Source: Sodalis ligni (GTDB taxonomy: Bacteria > Pseudomonadota > Gammaproteobacteria > Enterobacterales > Enterobacteriaceae). Taken from it: 64,000 bases of DNA. Position numbers and translations under genes: made by a program. Where the stretch lies: contig NZ_CP075169.1 in NCBI RefSeq assembly GCF_016865525.2, positions 5,084,337-5,148,336 on the forward strand. The letters run 5' to 3'. The notes beneath the pieces are model-generated. The model ran no database searches and was not told where the DNA came from. It worked only from the letters and a program-made list of their open reading frames with translations. Positions 10,356-20,595 of this stretch are shown here, in pieces (the first letter of the stretch is position 1; every line of letters begins with the position of its first letter).

Positions 10356-11117
10356 ATGAAACCCAGTATTCTCGTCGTGGACGATGACACTGCCATCTGC
10401 GAACTGTTGAAAGACGCGCTCAGCGAGCATGTCTTTACCACCCATATCTGTCATCTTGGCCAGCCGGTAATGACGGTGCTGGATGAACTACCGGATGTCT
10501 CGCTGGTCCTGTTGGATCTGATGCTTCCGGATATCAATGGCTTGCAGGTATTGAAACAGATCCAGCAGGCCAGACCGCACCTACCGGTGGTGATGCTGAC
10601 CGGCCTGGGATCCGAGGCCGATATTATCGTCGGGCTGGAGATGGGCGCCGATGATTACATCGTCAAGCCGTTTAATCCCCGGGTGATGATCGCGCGGGTA
10701 AAAGCGGTGTTGCGCCGCAGCGATGCGCTGGCCACAGAGTCCGGCAGCGATAATGACAATAGCTGGCAGTTCAATGGCTGGCGGCTCGACAGCGATCGCT
10801 GTATTTTATTCAACCCGCAAAACTATCCGGTTGATCTGACCAGGGGTGAATACATCTTGTTACTGGCGCTGGTTACCCATGCGCGTAAAGTACTCACCCG
10901 CGATCAGTTGCTTGAATTGACCCACAGCGAAATGCTGGACGTTTTCGATCGTACCGTCGATGTATTGATCATGCGGCTGCGGCGCAAAATCGAAGTAAAT
11001 CGGCACCAGCCCTCGTTGATCCGCACCATTCGCGGATTGGGCTATGTCTTTTCAGCGGACGTCATCCGGCCGGAGTCCGCGCTCGCCGCCGCTCCCGGCG
11101 CCAGGAATATCGCCTGA
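10356..11117 (+). CDS. OmpR-family two-component response regulator
   Basis: This is a 253-residue cytoplasmic transcription factor. The receiver domain (about 3-118) has the acidic pocket VVDDD (D9-D11), phosphoacceptor D54 in LLDLMLPD, T82 and K104 in IVKPF. A winged-helix DNA-binding domain follows (about 135-240) with RTVDVLIMRLRRKIE and IRTIRGLGYVFSADV. It resembles TorR-type regulators. The likely partner is the hybrid kinase at 16661. The two genes bracket the minus-strand sugar operon, which is the probable target. The last 22 codons run antisense into the 3' end of the PfkB kinase gene, a 66-bp convergent overlap. Confidence 0.93.
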   Translation: MKPSILVVDDDTAICELLKDALSEHVFTTHICHLGQPVMTVLDELPDVSLVLLDLMLPDINGLQVLKQIQQARPHLPVVMLTGLGSEADIIVGLEMGADDYIVKPFNPRVMIARVKAVLRRSDALATESGSDNDNSWQFNGWRLDSDRCILFNPQNYPVDLTRGEYILLLALVTHARKVLTRDQLLELTHSEMLDVFDRTVDVLIMRLRRKIEVNRHQPSLIRTIRGLGYVFSADVIRPESALAAAPGARNIA

Positions 11118-12122
11118 ACGCGCCCGTTCGATAAAGGCTTTCACCTCGGTCAAAGGCCGGGCGCCGTCAATGGCATTGGCGCACAGCAGATTGAAGCGGG
11201 CGCAGGCATGGGCCAGTTCCAGCGTTTCCGCCAGCGACCAGCTTTCATGGCTGGCGTACAGCACTCCCGCGCAAAACGCATCCCCCGCCCCTACGGAACC
11301 GACAATGTCACGGGCCGCCAGCGGCCACGACGGCAGCCACAGTCCTTCACCGCTCTCATCCAGCCCGTAAGCGCCTTCCGGCGCATGAATAACGACCCTT
11401 CGCCGCACGCCGAGCCGGTGCAATTGATGCGCGGCGCCGGTCAGCTTCCCCGCATCCAGGCATCCGCCGGCGTCGCGCAGCGCCAGACCGGTAAATTCGC
11501 CGGCTTCCAGCTCGTTTATTACCAGATAGTCCAGCCAGCGCAGCGCGGGCAATACCCGCGTCTGGAAACGGGGATCCCCCTGCCGCGAAACCAGGTCAAG
11601 GGAAGTGTGGTAACCCCGTTGCCGCATCTGCGCCAGCAGGCGGGCGCTGCGCGTGCCGAAGGCCGGGTCCGGGCTATCGAGGCGGTCGAGCAGCAGCAGA
11701 TACCCGAGATGGAAAATCCGGTGTGTCGTTTGCAGGGTTTCAAACGCATCCAGATCCAGCAGGCGATTGGCCCCGGGGGCATGGAAAAAGGTACGCTGGC
11801 CGCTCTTCTGCGTCATCACCAGCGACATGGACGTGCCGGCCAACGCGCTGCGGCGTACCGCCGTGCGGTCGACGTGAAAATGATCCAGGTTCCGGCAGAT
11901 GTAATCCCCATCGCTGTCCTCCCCCAGCAGGCCAGCCGCCGCCAGCGGCAAGCCGGTCTGCATTTTGGCCAGGGTCAGCAAGACATTGAGCGGCGCGCCG
12001 CCGGTGGCCTTTTCACTGGAGACAATTTCCACCAGCCAGCCCGGCTGCGGCCATTGATCAATGCAATGTACGTGGTCCACCAGCATATTGCCCGCGGCCA
12101 GAATACCGCTGCGCTGCGTCAT
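11052..12122 (-). CDS. PfkB-family carbohydrate kinase
   Basis: This is a 356-residue ribokinase-fold sugar kinase. The N-terminal region carries the substrate-binding glycines in GNMLVDHV and KATGGAPLNVLLTLA. The C-terminal PfkB signature GSVGAGDAFCAGVL holds the catalytic aspartate and anion hole. It is the last gene of the operon, 10 bases after the aldolase stop, and presumably phosphorylates the imported sugar. The exact substrate cannot be read from sequence; fructose, tagatose, a deoxy-ketogluconate as in IolC, or others are possible. The C-terminal tail after about residue 340 is low-complexity and overlaps the convergent regulator gene. Confidence 0.88.
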   Translation of the reverse strand: MTQRSGILAAGNMLVDHVHCIDQWPQPGWLVEIVSSEKATGGAPLNVLLTLAKMQTGLPLAAAGLLGEDSDGDYICRNLDHFHVDRTAVRRSALAGTSMSLVMTQKSGQRTFFHAPGANRLLDLDAFETLQTTHRIFHLGYLLLLDRLDSPDPAFGTRSARLLAQMRQRGYHTSLDLVSRQGDPRFQTRVLPALRWLDYLVINELEAGEFTGLALRDAGGCLDAGKLTGAAHQLHRLGVRRRVVIHAPEGAYGLDESGEGLWLPSWPLAARDIVGSVGAGDAFCAGVLYASHESWSLAETLELAHACARFNLLCANAIDGARPLTEVKAFIERARSGDIPGAGSGGERGLRPDDVR

Positions 12123-12132
12123 TTTGCCCCCT

Positions 12133-12993
12133 TTACCCCTGTCCGGCGCTGCCGAAGACCTGCATTTGCCCGGCCACTACCCCGGCTATCCCTTCCTCCA
12201 CCGCCATCAGTAATTCGGCGTACTCATCGTATATCGCCCGGCGATCGGCCATACACTCCGTAATGGCCGCCAGCGCCGCCTGAGACATACCGGTGTAAAA
12301 ATTGATTTTGTGGATGCCCAGACTGATGGCCTGTTTGAAATCCGCATCGCTGATGCCGGAACCGCCGTGCAATACCATCGGTAGGCCAGTCTGCCGGCCA
12401 ATGGCGGCCAGCCGTTGGAAATCCAGCTTCGGTTCGCCTTTATAGGCGCCGTGGGCGTTGCCGATGGCCACCGCCAGGGCATCGATGCCGGTACGCGCTA
12501 CAAACTCCCGGGCCCGCGCCGGATCGGTAAATTTGCTGCTGTCCGCCTCGCCATATAACGCCCCGCCTTCGTCGCCGCCCACCGCGCCAAGTTCCGCTTC
12601 CACTGATACCCCCACAGCGTGGCACATCCGCGTGACTTCTGACGTCTGGCGGATATTCTCTTCATAGTCCAGACTCGAGCCATCAAACATCACCGAGGTA
12701 AAACCCTGCCGCAGCGCCTGCATTACCGCATCGAAATGCAGCCCGTGGTCGAGATTGAGCACCACCGGGATGGCGTGCCGGGCAGCTTCGGCCTTGATCG
12801 CGGCCACCAGCGATTCCAGTTCGATGTATTTGAAATGCACCTCGGCGATATTGATAATGAAAGGCGAGCGCGTACGCGTCGCCGCATTGAAGATGGACCG
12901 CAGGAAATGCGTATCAAGTACATTGAACGCACCCATTGCATAGCCATGCTGCCGGGCATGGGCCAACCCGTCGGCAAGAGAGATCAGTGCCAT
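12133..12993 (-). CDS. Class II (zinc) ketose-bisphosphate aldolase family protein
   Basis: The 286 residues belong to the fructose/tagatose-bisphosphate aldolase class II family (GatY/KbaY/IolJ/FbaA-like). They show the catalytic/zinc segment VLNLDHG (about 77-83), a glutamate stretch VEAELGAVGGDE, the metal histidine in AIGNAHGAYKG, and the phosphate-binding LHGGSGI. It likely cleaves a phosphorylated ketose produced by the adjacent PfkB kinase into dihydroxyacetone phosphate or glyceraldehyde-3-phosphate plus an aldehyde. It is the fourth gene of the operon. The E. coli GatY/KbaY length (284-286) matches, but GatZ/KbaZ partners are absent, so the substrate may differ. Confidence 0.9.
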   Translation of the reverse strand: MALISLADGLAHARQHGYAMGAFNVLDTHFLRSIFNAATRTRSPFIINIAEVHFKYIELESLVAAIKAEAARHAIPVVLNLDHGLHFDAVMQALRQGFTSVMFDGSSLDYEENIRQTSEVTRMCHAVGVSVEAELGAVGGDEGGALYGEADSSKFTDPARAREFVARTGIDALAVAIGNAHGAYKGEPKLDFQRLAAIGRQTGLPMVLHGGSGISDADFKQAISLGIHKINFYTGMSQAALAAITECMADRRAIYDEYAELLMAVEEGIAGVVAGQMQVFGSAGQG

Positions 12994-13043
12994 TCGTTAC
13001 CTCCAGTCAGGCTAAAAGCCGTTCGTCGTCGTTTTCCTCAGGG

Positions 13044-13985
13044 TTATTTCACCGTCCAGCCTTTGTAGCTGCCGATATTGTTACGATCGATCAGCGACAC
13101 CGGAATCAGCACCGGTCCCTGGGGAGCCGGCTTGCCTTGCAGAATGTTGTAGCCAATCTCCACCGCCCTGGCGGCCATCACCTGCGGATCCTGGGCCGGG
13201 GTGGCGACAAACAATGAGTTAGGACGCTTGAGCGCTTCTTCGCCGTCCGGCGACCCATCGATGCCGACGATAAAAAACTCGCTGCGCTGGGCTTGCTTGG
13301 CGGCCAGATCGGCGCCGATGGCCGTCGGGTCGTTGATGGCGAACACGCCGTCGATATGCGGATTCGCCGCCAGCAGCGACGTCATCACGTCCAGACCGCC
13401 TTCACGGCTGCCCTTGGCATTCTGGTTAGAGGACAACAGCTTGATATCTGGATGTTTTTTCAATTCAGAGATACAGCCTTCCACCCGATTCTGTACGGCG
13501 GAAACCGGGGGACCATTGATGATCACCACATTGCCTTTATCCTTGAGGCGATCGGTCATGTATTTGCACGCAATGACGCCGGCCTGAATGTTGTCGGAAG
13601 TAATAATGGCATCGGCGCCGTCAGCCGCTACGTCCACCGCCACCACCACAATGCCGGCCGCTTTGGCGCGCTTCACCGCCGGGCCGATCCCTTTGGAATC
13701 CGCCGCGTTGAGCACGATCATGTCGACTTTGGCAGCGATAAAATTATCAATCTGCCCCACCTGCTGGCCAAGATCATAGCCGCTGGATTCCAGCGTGACG
13801 TTAACCTTGTCCCCCGCCAGCTCGCGGGCTTTCAATTCCACGCCTTTGGCGATTTGTACAAAGAACGGGTTAGACAAGTCCCCCACCGTCACGCCGATGG
13901 ATTTCAGTTCTTTCCCTTGCGCCAACGGAGCGGCGCTCAGGATTGCCGCCATCAACAGCGCGGTATGGACAGGATTGAATCGCAT
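13044..13985 (-). CDS. RbsB-like periplasmic sugar-binding protein
   Basis: This 313-residue substrate-binding protein belongs to a CUT2 ABC importer. A Sec signal peptide (MRFNPVHTALLMAAILSAAPLAQG) is followed by the type I periplasmic binding fold starting KSIGVTVGDLSNPFFVQIAKG, the usual RbsB beginning. The ligand-pocket strands DMIVLNAADS and VVAVDVAADGAD, plus GVFAINDPTAIGA, are present. There is no lipobox cysteine, so it is soluble in the periplasm. It lies 23 bases upstream of the permease stop order in the operon (ATPase, permease, binding protein). Besides transport it could present ligand to the nearby kinase, as TorT does to TorS. Confidence 0.93.
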   Translation of the reverse strand: MRFNPVHTALLMAAILSAAPLAQGKELKSIGVTVGDLSNPFFVQIAKGVELKARELAGDKVNVTLESSGYDLGQQVGQIDNFIAAKVDMIVLNAADSKGIGPAVKRAKAAGIVVVAVDVAADGADAIITSDNIQAGVIACKYMTDRLKDKGNVVIINGPPVSAVQNRVEGCISELKKHPDIKLLSSNQNAKGSREGGLDVMTSLLAANPHIDGVFAINDPTAIGADLAAKQAQRSEFFIVGIDGSPDGEEALKRPNSLFVATPAQDPQVMAARAVEIGYNILQGKPAPQGPVLIPVSLIDRNNIGSYKGWTVK

Positions 13986-14008
13986 AGTATCTCTCCGGTG
14001 ATTGCCAG

Positions 14009-14998
14009 TTATGCCTGGTGATTTTGGGTACGGTATTTGTCAATCAGCACTGCAACGATGATCACCGCCCCTCTGACCACCAATTGCCAAAAATAAGAAA
14101 GGCCCATAAGCGTCATGCCGTTATTCAGCGTGGCTATGATCAGCGCGCCCACCAGCGTACCGGTGATCGTACCGATACCGCCGACGAAGCTGGTGCCCCC
14201 CAGGATCACTGCGGCGATGGCATCCAGTTCATAGCCCATGCCGAGGTTGCCGTTGGCGCTGTAGAGCCGCGAGGCGCTCATCAGCCCGCCGAGGCCGGAA
14301 AGCAGGCCGCTGGCGGCGTACACGAACAGCAGCACGAAGCTCACTTTGATGCCGGTCAGACGCGCCGCCAGCATATTGCCGCCCACCGCGTAGATATGCA
14401 CGCCAAGCGTGGTGCGGCGCAGGATAAACCAGCACGCCGCAATCACCGCCAGCGCAATGATGATGAGCCATGGCACCACGCCCAGGTAGGAATTGCCTAT
14501 CCATTCAAAATTGATGCTGGAATTGATAACCGTAGTGCCGTCCGCCAGCAGGTAAGCCGCGCCGCGCAGTGCGGTGTAGGTGCCCAGCGTGACGATAAAC
14601 GGCGGTAATCCGCAATAGGCCACAAGCACCCCGTTTATCAGCCCCATCAACAGACCGGCCATCAGCGCCAGGGGTATGGAAAAATAAGCCAGCGCCGGGT
14701 CCAGCGAAGCGAGCATCGCCACCACCGCCGTGGCGCCGAGCATCGATCCCACCGAGAGATCGATACCGCCGGTCAAAATGACGAAGGTCATCCCGGCCGC
14801 CAGCACGATGTTGATTGACGCCTGGCGGGCAATGTTCAGCAGGTTGCTGTCAGTGAAAAAGTTGGGCGCGGCAAAGCCGAAAACGGCAATGATCAGCAGC
14901 AGAATCGGCAAAATGCCCACGGTTTGCATCAGGTCGCTCAACAGCGCCCGTTTAATGGAGCTGGATTTGGCTTCGGGTAATGGGCTATTCGTGGACAT
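14009..14998 (-). CDS. RbsC-like sugar ABC transporter permease
   Basis: The 329-residue inner-membrane protein of the BPD_transp_2 family has about 8-10 hydrophobic segments. Characteristic stretches are MTFVILTGGIDLSVGS (about 75-90), GLPPFIVTLGTYTALRG and the cytoplasmic coupling region YAVGGNMLAARLTGI, then AAVILGGTSFVGGIGT. It forms the homodimeric channel of a CUT2 importer with the ATPase encoded 9 bases upstream. The ribose-type family transports various pentoses and hexoses, so the substrate is open. Confidence 0.93.
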   Translation of the reverse strand: MSTNSPLPEAKSSSIKRALLSDLMQTVGILPILLLIIAVFGFAAPNFFTDSNLLNIARQASINIVLAAGMTFVILTGGIDLSVGSMLGATAVVAMLASLDPALAYFSIPLALMAGLLMGLINGVLVAYCGLPPFIVTLGTYTALRGAAYLLADGTTVINSSINFEWIGNSYLGVVPWLIIIALAVIAACWFILRRTTLGVHIYAVGGNMLAARLTGIKVSFVLLFVYAASGLLSGLGGLMSASRLYSANGNLGMGYELDAIAAVILGGTSFVGGIGTITGTLVGALIIATLNNGMTLMGLSYFWQLVVRGAVIIVAVLIDKYRTQNHQA

Positions 14999-15007
14999 GG
15001 CGGCTCC

Positions 15008-16519
15008 TTATGCTGACGCCTGTTGCGGGACGGTGCCGGTGGCCAGCATCATAATCTTTTCCTGCGAAATATCTTCGCGGCCAAGCTCACCCACCAGTTG
15101 ACCTTCGCACATCACATACACACGATCGCTCATGCCGACCACTTCCGGTAATTCACTGGAAATCATGAGGATAGCGACGCCTTGCTGCGCCAGTTGACCC
15201 ATCATGCGGTAGATTTCGCTTTTGGCGCCCACATCCACGCCGCGCGTCGGTTCGTCGAGGATCAAAATGCGCGGCTTGATGGCGAGCCAGCGCGATACCA
15301 GCAGCTTTTGCTGATTGCCCCCGGACAATCCGCCAGCCCGCACCAGCGCATGGGGAACGCGGATATTGAGCGTGCGGATAGCCTCGGATGCGATGGTCCG
15401 GGCCTTAAGCCGGTTGAGCAGGCCGTAAAAACTGTCGCGCGCCAGCGTCGCCATCACGATGTTTTCCTGGACCGCCATATCCATGAACAGCCCCTGTTCC
15501 TTGCGGTTCTCGGCCAGAAAACCGATGCCAAGGGCAATGGCGTCGTGGGGCGAATGGATGGTGACCGACTTGCCGTCAACCCGCACCGTGCCGCCGGTGG
15601 GTTTACGCACGCCGAAAATCAGCTGCGCCAGTTCGGAACGTCCGGCGCCCACCAGCCCTGATAACGAGACGATTTCACCGGAACGTACCGTCAGGCAGGC
15701 CGGCTTGATTTTCCGGCCGTCCGTCAGCCCGTCCAGCTCCAGGCGAGTATCCCCGATGGCAACCTGCGTATTTTTGTTGAACAAATCCCTCAGCGGCCGG
15801 CCGACCATCATGCGCACCAGCTCGCCGGCGGACAGGGTATCCCGCGTCAGGCCGCCGACATATTGCCCATCGCGTAATACGCTGACCCGATCGGAAAGCT
15901 CATACACTTCGGCCATGCGGTGAGTGATGTAAATGATCGCCATGCCTTCCTGGCGCAGCCGTTTAATCAGTTCGAACAACCGCACCGTTTCCCGGGAAGA
16001 GAGGGCCGCCGTCGGTTCGTCCATCACCAGGATACGGCTGTTGCGATGCAAGGCGCGCGCTATCTCCACCTGCTGCTGCTCGGCGATGGTCAGCGACATC
16101 ACGCGATCGGTGGCGCGAAAGCGCGTACCGAGGCGGTCGATGACCTGCTGAGCCTCCCGCACCATTCTGCCGCGCTGTACCAGGCCGCCACGCTGCAGCT
16201 CGCTGCCCAGGAAGATATTTTCCGCCACCGTCAGGTTAGGGGCGAGATTCAGTTCCTGATAGATAAGGGTAATACCCGCCGCCAGCGCATCTTTCGGCCC
16301 CTTGATGGTCCTGGGCAGGCCGTCGATAATAATTTCGCCGCTGCTGGCGGCGTAGGCGCCGGCCAGGATTTTCATCAGGGTGCTTTTCCCCGCGCCGTTT
16401 TCTCCCATCAATGCATGGATTTCACCCAGATAGACAGTGAGGTTGACCGATTTGAGAGCATGGAACTGGCCGAAGCGTTTGCCAATGTCACGCATTTCGA
16501 GAATGGGCGCGGTTCTCAT
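15008..16519 (-). CDS. RbsA-like sugar ABC transporter ATPase (two ABC domains)
   Basis: This 503-residue duplicated ATPase has N-domain Walker [10 protein letters not shown] (about 39-47), signature region [17 protein letters not shown] and Walker [12 protein letters not shown]. The C-domain has the degenerate Walker [11 protein letters not shown], signature [15 protein letters not shown] and Walker [16 protein letters not shown] catalytically weak second site is normal for CUT2 ATPases (RbsA, MglA, XylG). It is the first gene of the operon, transcribed divergently from the hybrid kinase across about 140 bases that must carry the operon promoter and the binding site for the response regulator or the LacI protein. 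Confidence 0.95.
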   Translation of the reverse strand: MRTAPILEMRDIGKRFGQFHALKSVNLTVYLGEIHALMGENGAGKSTLMKILAGAYAASSGEIIIDGLPRTIKGPKDALAAGITLIYQELNLAPNLTVAENIFLGSELQRGGLVQRGRMVREAQQVIDRLGTRFRATDRVMSLTIAEQQQVEIARALHRNSRILVMDEPTAALSSRETVRLFELIKRLRQEGMAIIYITHRMAEVYELSDRVSVLRDGQYVGGLTRDTLSAGELVRMMVGRPLRDLFNKNTQVAIGDTRLELDGLTDGRKIKPACLTVRSGEIVSLSGLVGAGRSELAQLIFGVRKPTGGTVRVDGKSVTIHSPHDAIALGIGFLAENRKEQGLFMDMAVQENIVMATLARDSFYGLLNRLKARTIASEAIRTLNIRVPHALVRAGGLSGGNQQKLLVSRWLAIKPRILILDEPTRGVDVGAKSEIYRMMGQLAQQGVAILMISSELPEVVGMSDRVYVMCEGQLVGELGREDISQEKIMMLATGTVPQQASA

Positions 16520-16660
16520 CCTGTTGACTCCTGACAGTTATCGGGAATAGCGGCAGTAAAGCAGCGGCAGATAAATGCAAGATGTCAGCGCCTGTTCATG
16601 TTTGACATAATGTCGGGGGACGGGCTGTTTATACTGGTATCCGGCCCGCTGCGGAGTGTA

Positions 16661-19288
16661 ATGACAATGCCCCTGCTTTCCTTTCGCCCGATCTTGACCA
16701 GCGTGCGCGGACGCTTGCTGATGTTTAATCTGCTGGTGGTCGCGGTGACATTGATGGTGAGCGGGGTGGCTATCACGGGTTTTATTCACGCCGGAAATTT
16801 GCAGGCGCTAACGCAGGCCCGCACGCTCAGCGAGATGACCGGCGGCATGAACCTGGGGCGCGATACCACCAATGTGTCCATTGCGGCGATGCGCCTTTCA
16901 CAGGTGGTGGGTCCCCTGGAATACCAGAGCGAATCGGCCCGGCTCAAACAGACGCAGCTGATGCTGCAGTCTTCGTTACGTCAATTGGCGCAATCCCCGC
17001 TGGCGAGCAGCGAACCGGCGCTGATTGAACGGATCGCCCAGCGCAGCAACGCGCTGGGCGGCGACGTTACCCGCCTGCTCGAATTCGGCTATCAGCGGCA
17101 TTTGCAGCGTAATCAGCTGCTGAGCGAACTCTACCAGTGCCAGATGTATCTGCAATGGATTGATAGCATCGCCGCCCGTGAAAACCAGCTGCAATCCACC
17201 GCCGCCCTGCGCCGCCAAATCGACGGTCTGTTGAATATCGCCATCAAGATCCCCAATCCCTACGCCGTGCTGACCCAATTGGGGCAGGTAATGAATGATT
17301 GGCCGGCCACTTACACCGACTATCCGCTGAGCGATAAAATTTCCCGCTTTTTACAGAACCAGGGCCATTTGATACCTTTGGCCCGGCAGTTGTCCGTCAG
17401 CGATTTGGCAATCAGCTATGACGTTTACCATATCAAGGCCCTGGTGGGCATGCTCAACGGCGACATCAGCCTGTATGTGCAAAAAGTGGCGAACGAATCG
17501 GCACTGCATATCCGCCAGACCCATCAAGAGCTGGCTTCGATCATCTTCCTCATCGGCCTGTTCGCTTTGCTGTCGCTGGTGATTACCGGCTTTGCCGGCT
17601 GGTATATCTACCGTAACATCGGCTCCAATCTGACGGTGATCGCCGATGCCATGTCCCAGTTGGCCAGGGGGGAACGCCAGGTGAGCGTGCCGGGGTTGCA
17701 GCGGCGCGATGAACTGGGGGATCTGGCGCGGGCCTTTAACGTGTTTGCCGGCAATACCGCATCGCTGGAACGAACCTCGCATCTGCTGAAAGAAAAAAGC
17801 ACTCAGTTGGAGAATACCTTTTTAGCCATGCGCGATGGTTTCGCCCTGTTCGATCGGGACGGCCATCTGGTGGTATGGAATCCCCAATACCCGCTGCTGT
17901 TGGGGCTGGAAGCCACGGCGCTGTTCCGGGGCCGGCATTACCATGAACTGTTGGACGAACTCCGACGGCTTCAGGTGCGGGTATCCGATAATGCCGACTG
18001 GCAAGACATGGCAACGCAACTGCATAACGAGCAGCCGCACGCATGGGAAATCTATCTGCCGGACGGACGGACGATGGAACTGCGGTTCAGCCCGCTGGCG
18101 GAGCGTGGTTTGGTGAATATGGTGCTGGACCGGACCGAACGTAAGGTACTTGAGCAGGCGCTGGTGCACAGCCAGAAAATGAAAGCGGTCGGCCAGCTCA
18201 CCGGCGGGCTGGCCCATGACTTTAACAATCTGCTGGCGGTGATTATCGGCAGCCTGGAACTGTGCGGTACAGACAGCGGCGACGATAATGAGCGCATCGC
18301 CCGCGCCCGCAAGGCCGCCGAACGCGGCGCCGTCCTGACCCACCGGCTACTGGCATTCTCGCGTAAACAGGCACTGTTTCCCCAGGCGGTACACCTTACC
18401 GAACTGGTGAAAAATCTGTACGAACTGTTATGCCATTTGCTCCCGGCGAATCTGGTACTGACGCTTGAGTCCCGGGCTCCCGTATGGCCCGCATGGATTG
18501 ATGTCAACCAGTTGGAAAATGCCATCATGAACCTGGTGGTGAACTCCCGGGATGCCATGGAAGGACGAAGTGGTGAAATTCTGATTCGCACCTACAATCA
18601 GCACGTGGTGCGGACCGGCGGAAAACGGCAGGACATGGTGGCACTGGAAGTGATCGATAGGGGTTGCGGCATGTCGGATGAGATTAAATCGCAGGTTTAC
18701 GAACCTTTTTTTACCACTAAATCCATCGGCAGCGGCAGCGGACTGGGGCTATCGATGGTGTATGGCTTTATCCGCCAATCCGGCGGGCGGGTACAAATCG
18801 AGTCCGCTCCCGGCGCCGGTACCTGCGTACGCCTGCAATTACCGCGCGCGCCCATGCCCGTATCGCCGCCATCGCTTCAGCGCCAGCCTTTACCGGATCG
18901 GCCCGCCGACGACAGCCTGCTGGTAATGGTGCTGGAGGATCAGGAGGATGTGCTGGATACCCTGTGCGAGCAGCTACACCAGCTGGGATATATGACCCTG
19001 GCGACCACCAGCAGTACCGAGGCATTGGCGATATTGCGCCAGACACCGGATATCGACCTGCTGGTGAGCGATTTGATGTTGCCGGGAGACTACAACGGCG
19101 CCGAAGTTATACAGCTGGCCCGCAAGGAATATCCGGCGCTGGGAACGCTGCTGATCAGCGGACAGGATCTGCATCAGAACGGTATCGGACCGCTTATGGA
19201 TATCCCGCTGCTGCGCAAACCCTTTACCCGCCGGCAACTGGCGCAAATGCTGCGCCTGGCCCGCAACACCGGCGATAAAGCCAGATAA
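16661..19288 (+). CDS. Hybrid sensor histidine kinase with C-terminal receiver
   Basis: The 875-residue membrane kinase has TM1 at about residues 20-42, a helical periplasmic sensor of about 245 residues, TM2 at about 293-317, a HAMP linker, and a PAS-like domain with FLAMRDGFALFDRDGHLV. The dimerisation domain has phosphoacceptor H519 in GGLAHDFNNLL, the ATPase domain has GSGSGLGLSMVYG, and the receiver has D804 in LLVSDLMLPGD. No HPt domain follows. The frame is open from 16598, but only the ATG at 16661 has a GGAG upstream. It is divergent from the ABC operon and most likely phosphorylates the OmpR-type regulator at 10356. The sensor's helix-rich character recalls TorS. Confidence 0.92.
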   Translation: MTMPLLSFRPILTSVRGRLLMFNLLVVAVTLMVSGVAITGFIHAGNLQALTQARTLSEMTGGMNLGRDTTNVSIAAMRLSQVVGPLEYQSESARLKQTQLMLQSSLRQLAQSPLASSEPALIERIAQRSNALGGDVTRLLEFGYQRHLQRNQLLSELYQCQMYLQWIDSIAARENQLQSTAALRRQIDGLLNIAIKIPNPYAVLTQLGQVMNDWPATYTDYPLSDKISRFLQNQGHLIPLARQLSVSDLAISYDVYHIKALVGMLNGDISLYVQKVANESALHIRQTHQELASIIFLIGLFALLSLVITGFAGWYIYRNIGSNLTVIADAMSQLARGERQVSVPGLQRRDELGDLARAFNVFAGNTASLERTSHLLKEKSTQLENTFLAMRDGFALFDRDGHLVVWNPQYPLLLGLEATALFRGRHYHELLDELRRLQVRVSDNADWQDMATQLHNEQPHAWEIYLPDGRTMELRFSPLAERGLVNMVLDRTERKVLEQALVHSQKMKAVGQLTGGLAHDFNNLLAVIIGSLELCGTDSGDDNERIARARKAAERGAVLTHRLLAFSRKQALFPQAVHLTELVKNLYELLCHLLPANLVLTLESRAPVWPAWIDVNQLENAIMNLVVNSRDAMEGRSGEILIRTYNQHVVRTGGKRQDMVALEVIDRGCGMSDEIKSQVYEPFFTTKSIGSGSGLGLSMVYGFIRQSGGRVQIESAPGAGTCVRLQLPRAPMPVSPPSLQRQPLPDRPADDSLLVMVLEDQEDVLDTLCEQLHQLGYMTLATTSSTEALAILRQTPDIDLLVSDLMLPGDYNGAEVIQLARKEYPALGTLLISGQDLHQNGIGPLMDIPLLRKPFTRRQLAQMLRLARNTGDKAR

Positions 19289-19338
19289 ACAACAGCGACG
19301 GCAGACAAACATACTCATAGTCCACAGGGCGGGACAGG

Positions 19339-19354
19339 CACTTTGTCAACAAGC
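19339..19354. repeat. 16-base dispersed repeat, copy 1
   Basis: CACTTTGTCAACAAGC lies in the gap between the convergent kinase and obgE genes. The identical 16-mer occurs in inverse orientation at 30581-30596, also between convergent genes. Confidence 0.6.
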
Positions 19355-19400
19355 TCACGGCCAACAGGCAGCCGTCTTGCGGGCGAGGCCGCGCTACGCC

Positions 19401-20591
<1,191 letters not shown>

Positions 20592-20595
20592 TCAT

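Noticed and set aside
11208..12263. Long open frame (351 codons) antisense to the PfkB kinase gene
   Set aside because: The minus-strand frame has clear PfkB motifs; the antisense product is arginine/proline/glutamine-rich without domains, as expected from a GC-rich shadow.
16602..16634. TTGACA and TATACT boxes upstream of the hybrid kinase as a sigma-70 promoter
   Set aside because: The spacing is 21 bases, too long for a normal promoter, so not listed as a feature.
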